Of a DNA stretch of 64,000 nt, positions 47,105-56,448 are shown one piece after another. The position numbers and the translations under genes are program-made. Every line of letters starts with the position of its first letter. The stretch's first letter is position 1. Origin of the DNA: Xanthomonas arboricola pv. guizotiae (GTDB lineage: Bacteria > Pseudomonadota > Gammaproteobacteria > Xanthomonadales > Xanthomonadaceae); the NCBI RefSeq assembly GCF_002940205.1, contig NZ_MDSK01000016.1, positions 1 through 64,000 of the forward strand. Direction: 5' to 3'. The notes under the pieces were generated by a model. The model was not told the origin of the DNA. It worked only from the letters and a program-made list of their open reading frames with translations, and made no database searches.

Positions 47105-48249
47105 TCGTTCCGATAGTGGCAGCCGCCTACCTGGCGGTGCTGATGGTCAAGACGGCTGCAGTGCTGTGGGTGCTGCGTGGTGCACGCGCACTGCCAGCGG
47201 GTGGCGCCACCGCAACCCAGGCCGAGGTGACGATCCTGCAGCCGGTGCTGGGGGGCGATGCGCATTTGCAGCAGGTGCTTGCGGCCAACCTGCAGGCGCT
47301 GCCGGCCGCCCAGTTTGTCTGGTTGCTGGATGCGGACGACATCCCGGGAAATAGCGTTGCCGACGCCTTGGTCGCGCTGCATCCGCATGCACGCATCCAG
47401 CGCATGCGGGTGCCGGCCGCGCCAGCCGGCATCAACCCCAAGGCCTGGAAGCTCGAGCACGCGCTGGCGCATGTGCGCGCGCCGATCAGCCTGGTCCTCG
47501 ACGACGATGCACAGCTGAGCGCCAGCGCGCTCGCACGCCTGCTGCAGGATCTCACCGACGCCGATATGGTCACCGCGCTGCCGTACTACCAGGACAGCAC
47601 CACGCTGCCAGGCCGGCTGTTGTCGCAGTTCGTCAACAACAATGCGGCGCTGACCTATCTGGGCTGGTTGCCGTTCGCCGCGCCGCTGACCATCAACGGC
47701 ATGTGCTATGCCGCGCGTACCGAGCAGCTGCGTGCCTGGGGCGGGTTTGCCGCGTTGCTGCAGCAGCTCACCGACGATCTGGCCGTTGCCACCCTGGTGC
47801 GTGAGCGCGGCGGGCGACTCCGCCAATCCGTCGCGCCGGTGGCGATGCGCACCGCGATGCCGGATCTGGCCAGCTACGCACGCCAGATGCATCGATGGAT
47901 GCTGTTCGCATCGATCCTGCTGCGTCGGCAGAGCGTGGGCGTGCGCTCGGCGATCGGCGTGCTGCAGGGGCTGCCGCCGTTGCTGCTGCTGGCCTTGCTG
48001 GCCTGTGCCTGCGTGCAGGCGAGCTGGCCGGCGCTGGCCTGGGTGCTGGGCACCGTGCTGCTGCGTGCGCTGCTGCTGTGCCTGGTGCAATGGCGGGTGA
48101 GCGGTGCGGTTCGCCACCGTCCGCTGCTGTCGATCGTTGCGGAGTGCCTGCAGCCGCTGCATCTGCTGCATGCGGTGCTGGTGCGCACGATCCGCTGGCG
48201 CACCCGGCGTTATCGCGTGTTGCCGGATGGGCATTTTCGTGCGGACTGA
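47095..48249 (+). CDS. GT21-like family 2 glycosyltransferase, membrane-bound
   Basis: 384 residues from GTG 47095, which overlaps the SDR gene by 10 bp. One N-terminal helix, then VTILQPVLGGDAHLQQVLAANLQ, FVWLLDADD, ISLVLDDDAQLS, a LTDDLAVATLV segment and the QMHRW motif (Q-x-x-R-W), with C-terminal helices. The D-D-D-QxxRW pattern and topology resemble ceramide glucosyltransferase (GT21) and HpnI. The likely acceptor is therefore a lipid, not a polysaccharide. The acceptor and donor cannot be read from sequence. Confidence 0.82.
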   Translation: MGVVVPIVAAAYLAVLMVKTAAVLWVLRGARALPAGGATATQAEVTILQPVLGGDAHLQQVLAANLQALPAAQFVWLLDADDIPGNSVADALVALHPHARIQRMRVPAAPAGINPKAWKLEHALAHVRAPISLVLDDDAQLSASALARLLQDLTDADMVTALPYYQDSTTLPGRLLSQFVNNNAALTYLGWLPFAAPLTINGMCYAARTEQLRAWGGFAALLQQLTDDLAVATLVRERGGRLRQSVAPVAMRTAMPDLASYARQMHRWMLFASILLRRQSVGVRSAIGVLQGLPPLLLLALLACACVQASWPALAWVLGTVLLRALLLCLVQWRVSGAVRHRPLLSIVAECLQPLHLLHAVLVRTIRWRTRRYRVLPDGHFRAD

Positions 48250-48838
48250 CGGCGCCACCCTGCAAGTCGCCTTCCTCACCGGGCAAAGCGATCCGGAGAG
48301 TTGCGCATTGAGCAGGCAGCAACAGCATTTTCTGCAGCAGCTGCAAGGCCGGGGCCGGCGGCTGATCGACTGCAATTATCCGTATTGCCTCGATAGTCCA
48401 CCGCACCGGCACATGCCGCTGTGGCGCGCCAGCGTGTCCAACGCGCGCCAGTATCTGGCCGCGCGCACCGCACGCGTTGCCGATGCGGATCGCTTGCGCG
48501 TGGCGGCGCTGCTGGAGCAGGCACCGACGACGGTACTGCTGGCCGGCAGTTGTGGCCTGCAGTTGCTGACGGCCTTACGGCTGCCGCAGGCGCTGCGCAC
48601 GCGTCTTGCGGTGTTCGCCTATGGCCCGGTGTGCGATGCGCCTGCGGCGTTCGGGCAGTTGCGCGTCGTCCAGGGCCGCGGCGACTGGATCTCGCGCGCG
48701 CTGTTCGCCGGTGCGCCAGATCTGACGCCTGCCTGCGGGCATCTGCACTATCTGCGCGATGCGACGGTGCTGGCCGAGTGCCAGGCCTTCATCGCGCGGG
48801 TCGAGCGGGCAGCGCAGGGAAGGGCACATGCGCATTGA
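48227..48838 (+). CDS. Unrecognised 203-residue protein in the gumO-GT operon
   Basis: ATG 48227 lies 23 bp inside the upstream glycosyltransferase. No signal peptide or membrane helix. Visible features: VAFLTGQSDPESCALSRQQQHFLQQL, NYPYCLD, and a central TTVLLAGSCGLQLLTAL that looks like a serine-nucleophile-elbow or alpha/beta-fold strand-turn-helix, then VFAYGPVCDAP. That may suggest an alpha/beta-hydrolase-like fold, but the match is weak. Its tight overlap with both neighbours (11 bp with the next gene) means it belongs to the pathway. Confidence 0.75.
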   Translation: MGIFVRTDGATLQVAFLTGQSDPESCALSRQQQHFLQQLQGRGRRLIDCNYPYCLDSPPHRHMPLWRASVSNARQYLAARTARVADADRLRVAALLEQAPTTVLLAGSCGLQLLTALRLPQALRTRLAVFAYGPVCDAPAAFGQLRVVQGRGDWISRALFAGAPDLTPACGHLHYLRDATVLAECQAFIARVERAAQGRAHAH

Positions 48839-50084
48839 TCTGATTGCGCCGCCGTATAGCGGGCATCTGCATCCGATCCTGGCGATCGCCCGGCAGCTGG
48901 CGCCACATCACGATGTGCAGGTCATCAGCACGCCGGCGGCACTGGCGCGCATCCGTGCATGCGGACTGAGCGCGGTCGGCGTGCTGGATGCGCAAGCCGA
49001 CCGGCACCTGCTCGATATTGCCAACCCACCGCATGCGGTAGGCCACAATCCCTTGCGGCTGCGCCGACAGTTGCACCGCGCGCTTGGCCTGATGGCGCGG
49101 GTGGGCGATGCGGTACGGCAGCGCTGGCGCGAGCGCAGGCCGGACCTGGTGATCGCCGATTTCACCCTGCCCAGCGCGGGGCTGGCGGCGCAGGCGATGG
49201 GCATCGCCTGGTGGACCAGCATGCCGTCGCCCTGCGTGATCGAAACCGGCGACGGGCCTCCGGCGTATTTCGGCGGCCTGCTTCCGCCATCCACGCCAGC
49301 GCAGCGGATCTGGCAGGCGATGGCGCGGCGGCTGACGCGTGGCTTCAAACGGAGCCTGCATCTGTGTTACCGCCGTCAGATGCGCGCATCCGGATTGCCG
49401 GCGATCTATCGCAGCGATCGCAGCGAGGCGGTGTATTCGCCGCACTGCATCCTGGCCCTGGGGCTGCCGTCGTTCGAGTTGGCGCGGCGCTGGCCGGCGG
49501 CGGTACATTTCGTCGGGCCGCAGCTGTGCACGCCGCCGGCGGCGGTGGCGCCGCCGCAGTTCGTCCCCGGTCGTCGGCATGTGCTGGTGACGCTGGGCAC
49601 CCATCTGCAATGGGTCAAGCAGCGGATGGACCAGGTGCTGCGTGCCGTCGCAGTGCAGTTTCCGCAGGTGATCTTCCACTTCAGCGATGGCGATACCGCC
49701 GCGCCGCCAGCGCAGACGCACGGCAACTACCAGCGCCTGCCATACGTGGACTACGCACAGCAGCTGCATCGCTACGACCTGGTCGTCCACCATGGCGGTG
49801 CCGGCATCCTGTATGCCTGCCTGGCCGCGGGCTTGCCGTCGATCGTCTACCCGCTGGATTACGATCAGTTCGACCATGCCGCGCGCCTGCACAGCGCAGG
49901 TGCGTCGCGGTGGCTGCGCGAGCTGGACGGCCTGCCTGCGCTGTTGCGCGAGGCACTGGCTGCCACCGAGCTGCCGGCGGGCGTGCGTAGATTGCAGGCA
50001 GAGCTGCACGACATCGCTGCGCAGGCGCGCATCGTGCGGCTGGTGGAGGTGTTTGCACGCACCGGGGCGGTGCCGCAGGTCTGA
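48828..50084 (+). CDS. GT1-type (UGT/MGT-like) glycosyltransferase
   Basis: 418 residues, GT-B fold. The N-terminal MRIDLIAPPYSGHLHPILAIARQL is typical of macrolide/zeaxanthin-type glycosyltransferases. The nucleotide-sugar site is in HVLVTLGTHLQWV and YDLVVHHGGAGILYACLAAGLPSIVYPLDYDQFDHA (H-G-G-A-G plus Q-F-D). Enzymes of this type glycosylate small lipophilic acceptors. It is the last gene of the run, converging on dxs. Carotenoid glycosylation is an alternative, but no carotenoid genes are nearby. Confidence 0.85.
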   Translation: MRIDLIAPPYSGHLHPILAIARQLAPHHDVQVISTPAALARIRACGLSAVGVLDAQADRHLLDIANPPHAVGHNPLRLRRQLHRALGLMARVGDAVRQRWRERRPDLVIADFTLPSAGLAAQAMGIAWWTSMPSPCVIETGDGPPAYFGGLLPPSTPAQRIWQAMARRLTRGFKRSLHLCYRRQMRASGLPAIYRSDRSEAVYSPHCILALGLPSFELARRWPAAVHFVGPQLCTPPAAVAPPQFVPGRRHVLVTLGTHLQWVKQRMDQVLRAVAVQFPQVIFHFSDGDTAAPPAQTHGNYQRLPYVDYAQQLHRYDLVVHHGGAGILYACLAAGLPSIVYPLDYDQFDHAARLHSAGASRWLRELDGLPALLREALAATELPAGVRRLQAELHDIAAQARIVRLVEVFARTGAVPQV

Positions 50085-50221
50085 TGCGTCATCGCGCGCG
50101 ATCGGTCGTGTCGCGGGTCACTACGTCCGCGTCAGCACGCGGCATCCGGCAGTGCCGGCACAGGCAGGCAATTTTTGCAAGCACCTGCCGCCACTGCCGC
50201 CGCGTGCGACCAGCGCAGGCC

Positions 50222-52138
50222 TCAGCCTGCAGCGGCATTCAACGCGGGCGGCTTGCCTGCCATCAGCTGCGGCCAGCGCTTGAGCACGGCGGCGCGGATG
50301 CCGGCCTGGTCGATGCCGGCCTCGGCCAGCAGGTCTTCGCGGCTGGCATGGTGCTGGAAGCTGTCCGGCAGGCCCAGGTGCAGCATCGGCATGGTGACCG
50401 CTTCGGCGTTGAGCAGTTCGGCCACGCCCGAGCCGGCGCCGCCGGCAACGACGTTGTCTTCGATGGTGACGAAGCCTTCGTGGCTCTTGGCCAGTTCCAG
50501 CAGCATGGCTTTGTCGAGCGGTTTGACGAAGCGCATGTTGACCACGGTCAGGCCGAGCTCGCGGCCGACCGCTTCTGCGGCGTCCACGCTGGCGCCGAAA
50601 CCCAGCAGGGCGATGCGCGTGCCGCTGCGACGCAGCTGCGCCTTGCCGATCGGCAGGCTGGTGAGCGATGCGTCGAGCGCGCTGCCCGGGCCGGTGCCGC
50701 GCGGGTAACGTACTGCCGCCGGGCCTTCGTAACGCACGCCGGTGGTGAGCATCTGGCGGCATTCGGCCTCGTCGGCCGGCGCCATCACCACCATGTGCGG
50801 GACGCAGCGCAGGAAGCTCAGGTCCAGGTTGCCGGCATGGGTGGCGCCATCCGGGCCGACCACGCCGCCGCGGTCGATCGCGAACAGCACGTCGAGCTTC
50901 TGCACCGCCACGTCGTGCACCAGCTGGTCGTAGCCGCGCTGCAGGAACGTGGAGTAGATCGCCACCACCGGTTTGGCGCCCTGGGTCGCCATGCCGGCGG
51001 CCAGCGTCACCGCATGCTGCTCGGCGATCGCCACGTCGAAATAGCGCTGCGGATGTTCCTTGCTGAAACGCACCAGGCCCGAGCCCTCGCGCATCGCCGG
51101 GGTGATCACCAGCAGCCTGGGTTCGGCCGCGGCCATGTCGCAGACCCAGTCGCTGAAGACATCGGTATAGGTTGGTTTCCTGGCGCCGGCCTTGGCGACC
51201 AGGCCCTTGCTCGGGTCGAACGGGCCGACGGCGTGATAGCCGATCTGGTCGCCTTCGGCCAGCTCGTAGCCCTTGCCCTTGGTGGTGATCACGTGCAGCA
51301 GCTGTGGGCCCTTGAGCGTCTTCAGGGTCTTCAGTGCGCCGACCAGGCCGGGCAGGTCGTGGCCGTCGATCGGGCCGGTGTAGTGGAAGCCCATTTCCTC
51401 GAACAGCGTGGACGGCACGAACATGCCCTTCCAGTGTTCTTCCCAGCGCCGCACGAAGCGCGCGGTGGGGTTGTTCTTCTTGTCGCCGAGGATCTTCTTG
51501 CCGCCCTCGCGGATGGCGTTGAGGGTGCGGCTGCCGCTGGCACGCCCCAGCATCTTGGTCAGCCCGCCGACCGCTTCGGAGATCGACATGCGGTTGTCGT
51601 TGAGGATCACCAGCAGGTTCGGCTCCGGGTCCATGCCGCCGGCGTGGTTGAGCGCCTCGTAGACCATGCCGGCGGTCATCGCGCCGTCGCCGATCACCGC
51701 CACCACCTTGCGCTCGTCGCCGTTGCGCTGCGCGGCGATCGCCATGCCCAGCGCGGCCGAGATCGAGGTCGAGGAATGCCCGACGCCGAAGGTGTCGTAG
51801 ATGCTCTCTTCGCGCTTGGGGAACGGCGCCACGCCGTCCTTCTGCTTGACCGTGTGGATCTGGTCGCGGCGGCCGGTGAGGATCTTGTGCGGATAGGTCT
51901 GATGGCCCACATCCCACACCAGCTGATCGACCGGGGTCTGATACAGGTAGTGCAGGGCGACGGTGAGTTCGATCACGCCCAGGCCGGCCGCAAAATGCCC
52001 GCCGCTCTTGCCCACCGATTCGATGAGGTAGGCGCGCAGCTCTTCGGCGATCGCGGGCAGATCGGCTTCGTCGAAAGTGCGCAGATCGTCGGGGGTCTGG
52101 ATGCGGGACAGGCGCGGATAGCGGGTGGTGTCGATCAT
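50222..52138 (-). CDS. dxs: 1-deoxy-D-xylulose-5-phosphate synthase
   Basis: 638 residues from ATG 52138 ([20 protein letters not shown]). Thiamine-diphosphate site: [48 protein letters not shown] and [12 protein letters not shown]; the transketolase-type C-terminal halves include [15 protein letters not shown]. It condenses pyruvate and glyceraldehyde-3-phosphate in the first step of the MEP isoprenoid pathway. It converges with the glycosyltransferase operon and is probably its own unit. Confidence 0.97.
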   Translation of the reverse strand: MIDTTRYPRLSRIQTPDDLRTFDEADLPAIAEELRAYLIESVGKSGGHFAAGLGVIELTVALHYLYQTPVDQLVWDVGHQTYPHKILTGRRDQIHTVKQKDGVAPFPKREESIYDTFGVGHSSTSISAALGMAIAAQRNGDERKVVAVIGDGAMTAGMVYEALNHAGGMDPEPNLLVILNDNRMSISEAVGGLTKMLGRASGSRTLNAIREGGKKILGDKKNNPTARFVRRWEEHWKGMFVPSTLFEEMGFHYTGPIDGHDLPGLVGALKTLKTLKGPQLLHVITTKGKGYELAEGDQIGYHAVGPFDPSKGLVAKAGARKPTYTDVFSDWVCDMAAAEPRLLVITPAMREGSGLVRFSKEHPQRYFDVAIAEQHAVTLAAGMATQGAKPVVAIYSTFLQRGYDQLVHDVAVQKLDVLFAIDRGGVVGPDGATHAGNLDLSFLRCVPHMVVMAPADEAECRQMLTTGVRYEGPAAVRYPRGTGPGSALDASLTSLPIGKAQLRRSGTRIALLGFGASVDAAEAVGRELGLTVVNMRFVKPLDKAMLLELAKSHEGFVTIEDNVVAGGAGSGVAELLNAEAVTMPMLHLGLPDSFQHHASREDLLAEAGIDQAGIRAAVLKRWPQLMAGKPPALNAAAG

Positions 52139-52574
52139 CATCGTGTCAATGTTCTGAAGCCGTATTGTCCTCCCCATGCGAAGGCCCGGCAAGCAAACCG
52201 GTTCAGCTGTCAGCGGGAAGTGATGGGCACGCGCGCCGTCGCGCCCGGGGCGCGCGGCGCTCACGGACATCTGCGGCAATCTGCCGCACCTGACGATGTA
52301 GCGGTTCCGCCGGGCGTTCTCGATCACGCGGCCCCTGGCGCGCCTGTGTGGGGCGGCGGAAGCTCGGCCGTATCAGGGGTGCCTCATGCGTTGGGCGCCG
52401 TGGTCACGGGACGTCAGGTCAGATACACGGCCCGCACGTAGAGCTGCCAACGCTGCGCGAGTGGGACAGCGGTACGCGCGGCCAGGCTCAACAACTGCGC
52501 GTGGCTATGTTGGCACGCATTCGAAGGTTGCTCGGCCACTGACCGGCCAGCAGTCGCAACGAGTGACCAGTTGG
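52139..52574. other. Gene-poor gap between dxs and the HNH gene
   Basis: 436 bp without a gene I can support on either strand. It must hold the dxs promoter near 52140-52200 and the 3' end of the HNH unit. The GC-rich stretch 52225-52300 has several short inverted repeats but no T-tract. Confidence 0.5.
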
Positions 52575-53231
52575 CTACAGCGACAGCTTGGAACGCTTGG
52601 GCAGCTGCGCGCGCAGGAATGCCATCTGGTCGGAGAGGATGTTGCGGTTGGACAGGATCAGGTGTTCGATCCAGCTCGGCCGGTACGGCACGGCCAGCAA
52701 CGGCATCTGCGCCTGCTGTGGCGTCCGGTTGGCCTTGCGCGAGTTGCACTGGAAGCAGGCGGTGACCACGTTCTCCCAGCTGTCGCGGCCGCCCTTGGAG
52801 ACCGGCATGACGTGATCGCGGGTCAGGTGCGGGCGACTGAAGTGCTGGCCGCAATACATGCACAGCTGCGCGTCGCGCGCGAACAGGGCGGTGTTGCTGA
52901 GCGTCGGGGTCGGGTCCAGCGCACGCGAACGCGCGTGCCCGCGCGCGGCGATGATGGGATGCAATTCCAGCATGCTGCGCTCGCCGGTCAGGCGCGAGAT
53001 GCCACCATGGATCTGCATGCAGGGCTCGCCCAGCGTCCAGGACACCGCATCGCGTGCGTACAGACAGGCGGCGTCCTGCCAGTTGATCCAGTCCAGCACG
53101 CGACCATGCGCATCGAGCGACAGCAGGCGCAAGGTGGGAAGTGGCTGGATCGCAGCGACAGCACTGCCCGCGACCGGAGCAGAAGAGCCTCCGGGGAAGA
53201 TCACATCACCTGCGTGCGTGTCTGTCTCCAT
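52575..53231 (-). CDS. HNH endonuclease family protein
   Basis: 218 residues. The N-terminal half (RLLSLDAHGRVLDWINWQDAACLYARDAVSW) is the typical extension of bacterial HNH proteins. The HNH core is CMYCGQHFSRPHLTRDHVMPVSKGGRDSWENVVTACFQCNSRKANRTP, with two Cys pairs that bind a structural zinc and the DHV-...-N-...-N/K catalytic set. It is a free-standing gene with no inteins or restriction partners nearby. Such proteins are widespread and their cellular task is largely unknown. Confidence 0.88.
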   Translation of the reverse strand: METDTHAGDVIFPGGSSAPVAGSAVAAIQPLPTLRLLSLDAHGRVLDWINWQDAACLYARDAVSWTLGEPCMQIHGGISRLTGERSMLELHPIIAARGHARSRALDPTPTLSNTALFARDAQLCMYCGQHFSRPHLTRDHVMPVSKGGRDSWENVVTACFQCNSRKANRTPQQAQMPLLAVPYRPSWIEHLILSNRNILSDQMAFLRAQLPKRSKLSL

Positions 53232-53410
53232 CGGGAAAACAGCTTATACCCGATCGTTGACAGTTTGTGTATCGCAGCGAACGGCTTTGGCGCGCGTCTT
53301 GCAATCACGCGTCTTGCAATCAGGGATCGGCACGTCCCTGCCCAGCCGCTCCGACCGCGATGCCGCCGCGCTGCGCACAATGTTCGGACGCGTTGCAGGC
53401 CTTGTTTAGC

Positions 53411-53979
53411 CGTAGGCGCGCACCTGGGCGCGACGTCTTGCCGATCGGTACTGCCTTGTCGCGGCCAGGTCCGCTGCTACGACAGCGGCGGAATCGTGCG
53501 ATGTTGCCGTGGGCGCGCACCTGGGCGCGACGTCTTGCCGATCGGTACTGCCTTGTCGCGGCCAGGTCCGCTGCTACGACGGCGGCGGAAATCCTGCGGT
53601 GTTGCCGTAGGCGCGCACCTGGGCGCGACGTCTTGCCGATCGGTACTGCCTTGTCGCGGCCAGGTCCGCTGCTACGACGGCGGCGGAAATCCTGCGGTGT
53701 TGCCGTAGGCGCGCACCTGGGCGCGAGGTCTGGCCGATCGGGGCCGCCTCATCGCGGCCAGGTCCGCTCCTACGACCGCGGCGGAATCCTGCGGTGTTGC
53801 CGTAGGAGCGCACCCGGGCGCGACGTCTTGCCGAGCGGTACCGCCTCGTCGCTGCCAGGTCCGCTCCTACGACGGCGGCGGAAATCCTGGGATGTTGCCG
53901 TAGGAGCGCACCTGGGCGCGACGTCTTGCCGATCGGTACTGCCTCGTCGCGGCCAGGTCCGCTGCTACGACAGTGGCAG
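53411..53979. repeat. Array of six 97-98 bp REP-containing units
   Basis: Units begin at 53411, 53508, 53606, 53704, 53801 and 53899. Each starts CGTAGG(C/A)GCGCACCTGGGCG and contains TCTTGCCGATCGGTACTGCC, then the opposite arm CGCGGCCAGGTCCGCTGCTAC (20-base pieces quoted), so each unit is itself an imperfect palindrome. Units 5 and 6 have the fuller GTAGGAGCGCACC head. The array ends 24 bp before the stop of the leftward acyl-CoA dehydrogenase gene. It is the same GTAG REP family as at 18193. Confidence 0.92.
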
Positions 53980-54002
53980 CCCGCCGCGACGATTGCGCTT
54001 GC

Positions 54003-55796
54003 TCAGGCTTCGCCGAACAACTCCGCTTCCAGCGTCATCAACGGCGCTGCGCCGCTGCGGATGGTGGCGGCATGGGTCAGCGTGCGCGGCAACACGCGCG
54101 CGAAATAGAAGCGGGCGGTTTCGCGCTTGGCGCGCTTGAACTCCTCGCTGTGCGCGGAAGCATCGGCAGCGGCCACGCTGCGCGCCCACCAGTACGCCAG
54201 CACCACATAGCCGGAATAGAACAGGTAGTCGTAGCTGGCGGCACCGAGTTCGTCCGGGTTGCGGGCGGCGCGATCGAGCACGTCGCGGGTCAGCATCGCC
54301 CACTCGCTGCACTTGTCACGCAGCGGCTTGATGAACTCGGCCAGCGCCGGCGTATCTTGCTGCGCGTTGGCGAAGCGTTCGACATCGGCCAGGAACAGCT
54401 TCAGTCCCGCCGCCTGGCTGGCAGCGGTCTTGCGGCCGATCAGGTCCAGCGCCTGGATGCCGGTGGTGCCTTCGTAGATGGTGGTGATGCGTGCGTCGCG
54501 GGCCAGCTGCTCCATGCCGTATTCGCGGATATAGCCGTGGCCGCCGAAGCACTGCAGCGCATGGTAGGTGTTCTCGATCGACCACTCGGTCTGGCAGGCC
54601 TTGGAGATCGGGGTGAGGAAGCTCACCAGGGTCTCGGCGTCGGCGCGTTCCTGCTCGGTCTCGCCCCGGTGGCTGATGTCGACCAGGCTGGCGGCGTGCA
54701 GCGCGAGCAGGCGGCTGCCTTCGGTCAGCGACTTGATGGTCAGCAGCATGCGGCGCACGTCCGGGTGCACGATGATCGGGTCGGCCGGCTTGTCGGGAAA
54801 CCTGGCGCCGCTGAGCGCGCGCGACTGCAGGCGCTCGCGGGTGTAGCGCAAGGCGTTCTGATAGGCGCGCTCGGACAGCCCGATGCCCTGCAGACCCACA
54901 CTCAGGCGCGCGGTATTCATCATCGTAAACATGGCCTGCAGGCCCTTGTGCGGCTGGCCGACCAAGTAGCCCTGCGCGCCTTCGAAGTTCATCACGCAGG
55001 TCACCGAACCCTTGATGCCCATCTTGTGCTCGATCGAGCCGCAGTGCAGCGCGTTGCGTTCGCCCACGTTGCCGTCGCGGTCCACCTTGAACTTGGGGGT
55101 GACGAACAGCGAGATGCCCTTGGCGCCGGCCGGTGCATCCGGCAACTTGGCCAGCACCAGATGCACGATGTTGTCGGTGAGGTCGTGCTCGCCGGCGGTG
55201 ATGAAGATCTTGGTGCCGGTGATGGCATGGCTGCCGTCGGCGTTGGGCTCGGCGCGGGTCTTGAGCAGGCCCAGGTCGGTGCCGCAATGCGGCTCGGTCA
55301 GGCACATGGTGCCGGTCCAGCGGCCGTCGATCAGCGGCTTGAGGAAGACATCCTGCTGCCAGGTTTCGCCGTGCTGGCGCAGCGCTTCCATCGCGCCGTG
55401 CGATAGCAGCGGAAAGTTGCCCCAGGCCAGGTTGGCGGCGTTGATCATTTCGCTCAACGGCACGCCCAGCGTGTGCGGCATGCCCTGGCCGCCGAATTGC
55501 GTTTCGGCGGTGAGCCCATTCCAGCCGCCTTCCACGAACTGGTCGTAGGCCGCACGGAAGCCGGGTGGGGTGGTCACCGCGTGGCTGTTCTTGTCGAAGG
55601 CGCAGCCGATTTCGTCGCCGATGCTGTTGAGCGGCGCCAGTACCTGCGCGGTGAAGCGGCCGGCTTCTTCGAGCACGGCGTCGATGATGTCGGTGCTGGC
55701 GTCGGCATAGCCGAGCCGGGCGAACAGGGCCTGCGCGCCGAGCACGTCGTGCAGGGCGAAGCGGAAATCGGTCAGCGGGGCGGTGTAGCTGCTCAT
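54003..55796 (-). CDS. Acyl-CoA dehydrogenase with C-terminal extension
   Basis: 597 residues, longer than the classic 380-residue enzymes and like DmdC/FadE-type long-chain forms. FAD/substrate motifs: MCLTEPHCGTDLGLLKTRA, ITGTKIFITAGEHDL, MMNTARLSVGLQGIG, and the late catalytic-glutamate segment RITTIYEGTTGIQALDLIGRK. About 150 further residues form a DUF-type helical domain. It oxidises acyl-CoA to trans-2-enoyl-CoA with an electron-transfer flavoprotein. No other beta-oxidation genes are adjacent. Confidence 0.94.
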   Translation of the reverse strand: MSSYTAPLTDFRFALHDVLGAQALFARLGYADASTDIIDAVLEEAGRFTAQVLAPLNSIGDEIGCAFDKNSHAVTTPPGFRAAYDQFVEGGWNGLTAETQFGGQGMPHTLGVPLSEMINAANLAWGNFPLLSHGAMEALRQHGETWQQDVFLKPLIDGRWTGTMCLTEPHCGTDLGLLKTRAEPNADGSHAITGTKIFITAGEHDLTDNIVHLVLAKLPDAPAGAKGISLFVTPKFKVDRDGNVGERNALHCGSIEHKMGIKGSVTCVMNFEGAQGYLVGQPHKGLQAMFTMMNTARLSVGLQGIGLSERAYQNALRYTRERLQSRALSGARFPDKPADPIIVHPDVRRMLLTIKSLTEGSRLLALHAASLVDISHRGETEQERADAETLVSFLTPISKACQTEWSIENTYHALQCFGGHGYIREYGMEQLARDARITTIYEGTTGIQALDLIGRKTAASQAAGLKLFLADVERFANAQQDTPALAEFIKPLRDKCSEWAMLTRDVLDRAARNPDELGAASYDYLFYSGYVVLAYWWARSVAAADASAHSEEFKRAKRETARFYFARVLPRTLTHAATIRSGAAPLMTLEAELFGEA

Positions 55797-55833
55797 GCGG
55801 AATCCTTCAAATGCGTGCGGGAAGGCGTGCGCG

Positions 55834-56310
55834 TCAGCGCAGCACGCCGTTGAGGCCGGGGGCCGGGCTGAGCGTGTTGCGCGACTCGACGCTGAAATCG
55901 CGCTGCTTCTTGTCCTGCGGCGTCGCCCACACCGTGCCCTTGAGCGCGTAAGGCAGCGAGCGGCCACTGGCGAGCACATCGGCCACGGTGAGGCGGCCCA
56001 GCGAGGTTGGCTGCACGCTGACGGTCACGACGTCGGCGGTTTCCGGGCCGATCGAGATGCCGACGTTCTGGTCGAGCTTGCCGGCCAGCTGGTCGCCGGC
56101 GGAAATCTCCAGCGCCACGCGTTCGAACTGCATCGGGATGCTGCTGTAGTTCTGCAGCCGCAGATCCACCGACCAGGTGCCGTCGGCACGCACGGTCAGT
56201 TGCTGGATGCTGGCGGCCGGCTCGGACACGCGGCGGACCGCACCGCCGCAGGCGCTCAGCAGCAGGCCGCAGGCCAGCGACAGGATCAGGAGACGGGAGG
56301 CACGACGCAT
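55834..56310 (-). CDS. LEA type 2-like lipoprotein
   Basis: 158 residues. Signal peptide with lipobox L-S-A-C at about residue 21. The mature part is a single LEA-2/WHy-like beta-sandwich (LTVRADGTWSVDLRLQNYSSIPMQFERVALEISAGDQLAGKLD). Probably an envelope lipoprotein of unknown job. It is 37 bp upstream of, and in the same direction as, the acyl-CoA dehydrogenase, and may share its transcript. Confidence 0.82.
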   Translation of the reverse strand: MRRASRLLILSLACGLLLSACGGAVRRVSEPAASIQQLTVRADGTWSVDLRLQNYSSIPMQFERVALEISAGDQLAGKLDQNVGISIGPETADVVTVSVQPTSLGRLTVADVLASGRSLPYALKGTVWATPQDKKQRDFSVESRNTLSPAPGLNGVLR

Positions 56311-56448
56311 GTACTGAGGTCCTTGGCGGGTGTAAGGCGGCGCCAAGAATACTACGCAGTACGGACGCTGCCTTGCTGCCTTGCGGCGTGTCCGTGCGCA
56401 GGCGTTGCGGCACACCACGCAGCACGGCCTGCGTTCAGGCTGCTGGCG

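Noticed and set aside
52414..52863. Possible small gene on the minus strand between dxs and the HNH gene
   Set aside because: It overlaps the HNH gene in another frame and shows no conserved features.
53411..53979. CRISPR-like array
   Set aside because: The 97-98 bp units are repeats along their whole length, without unique spacers.
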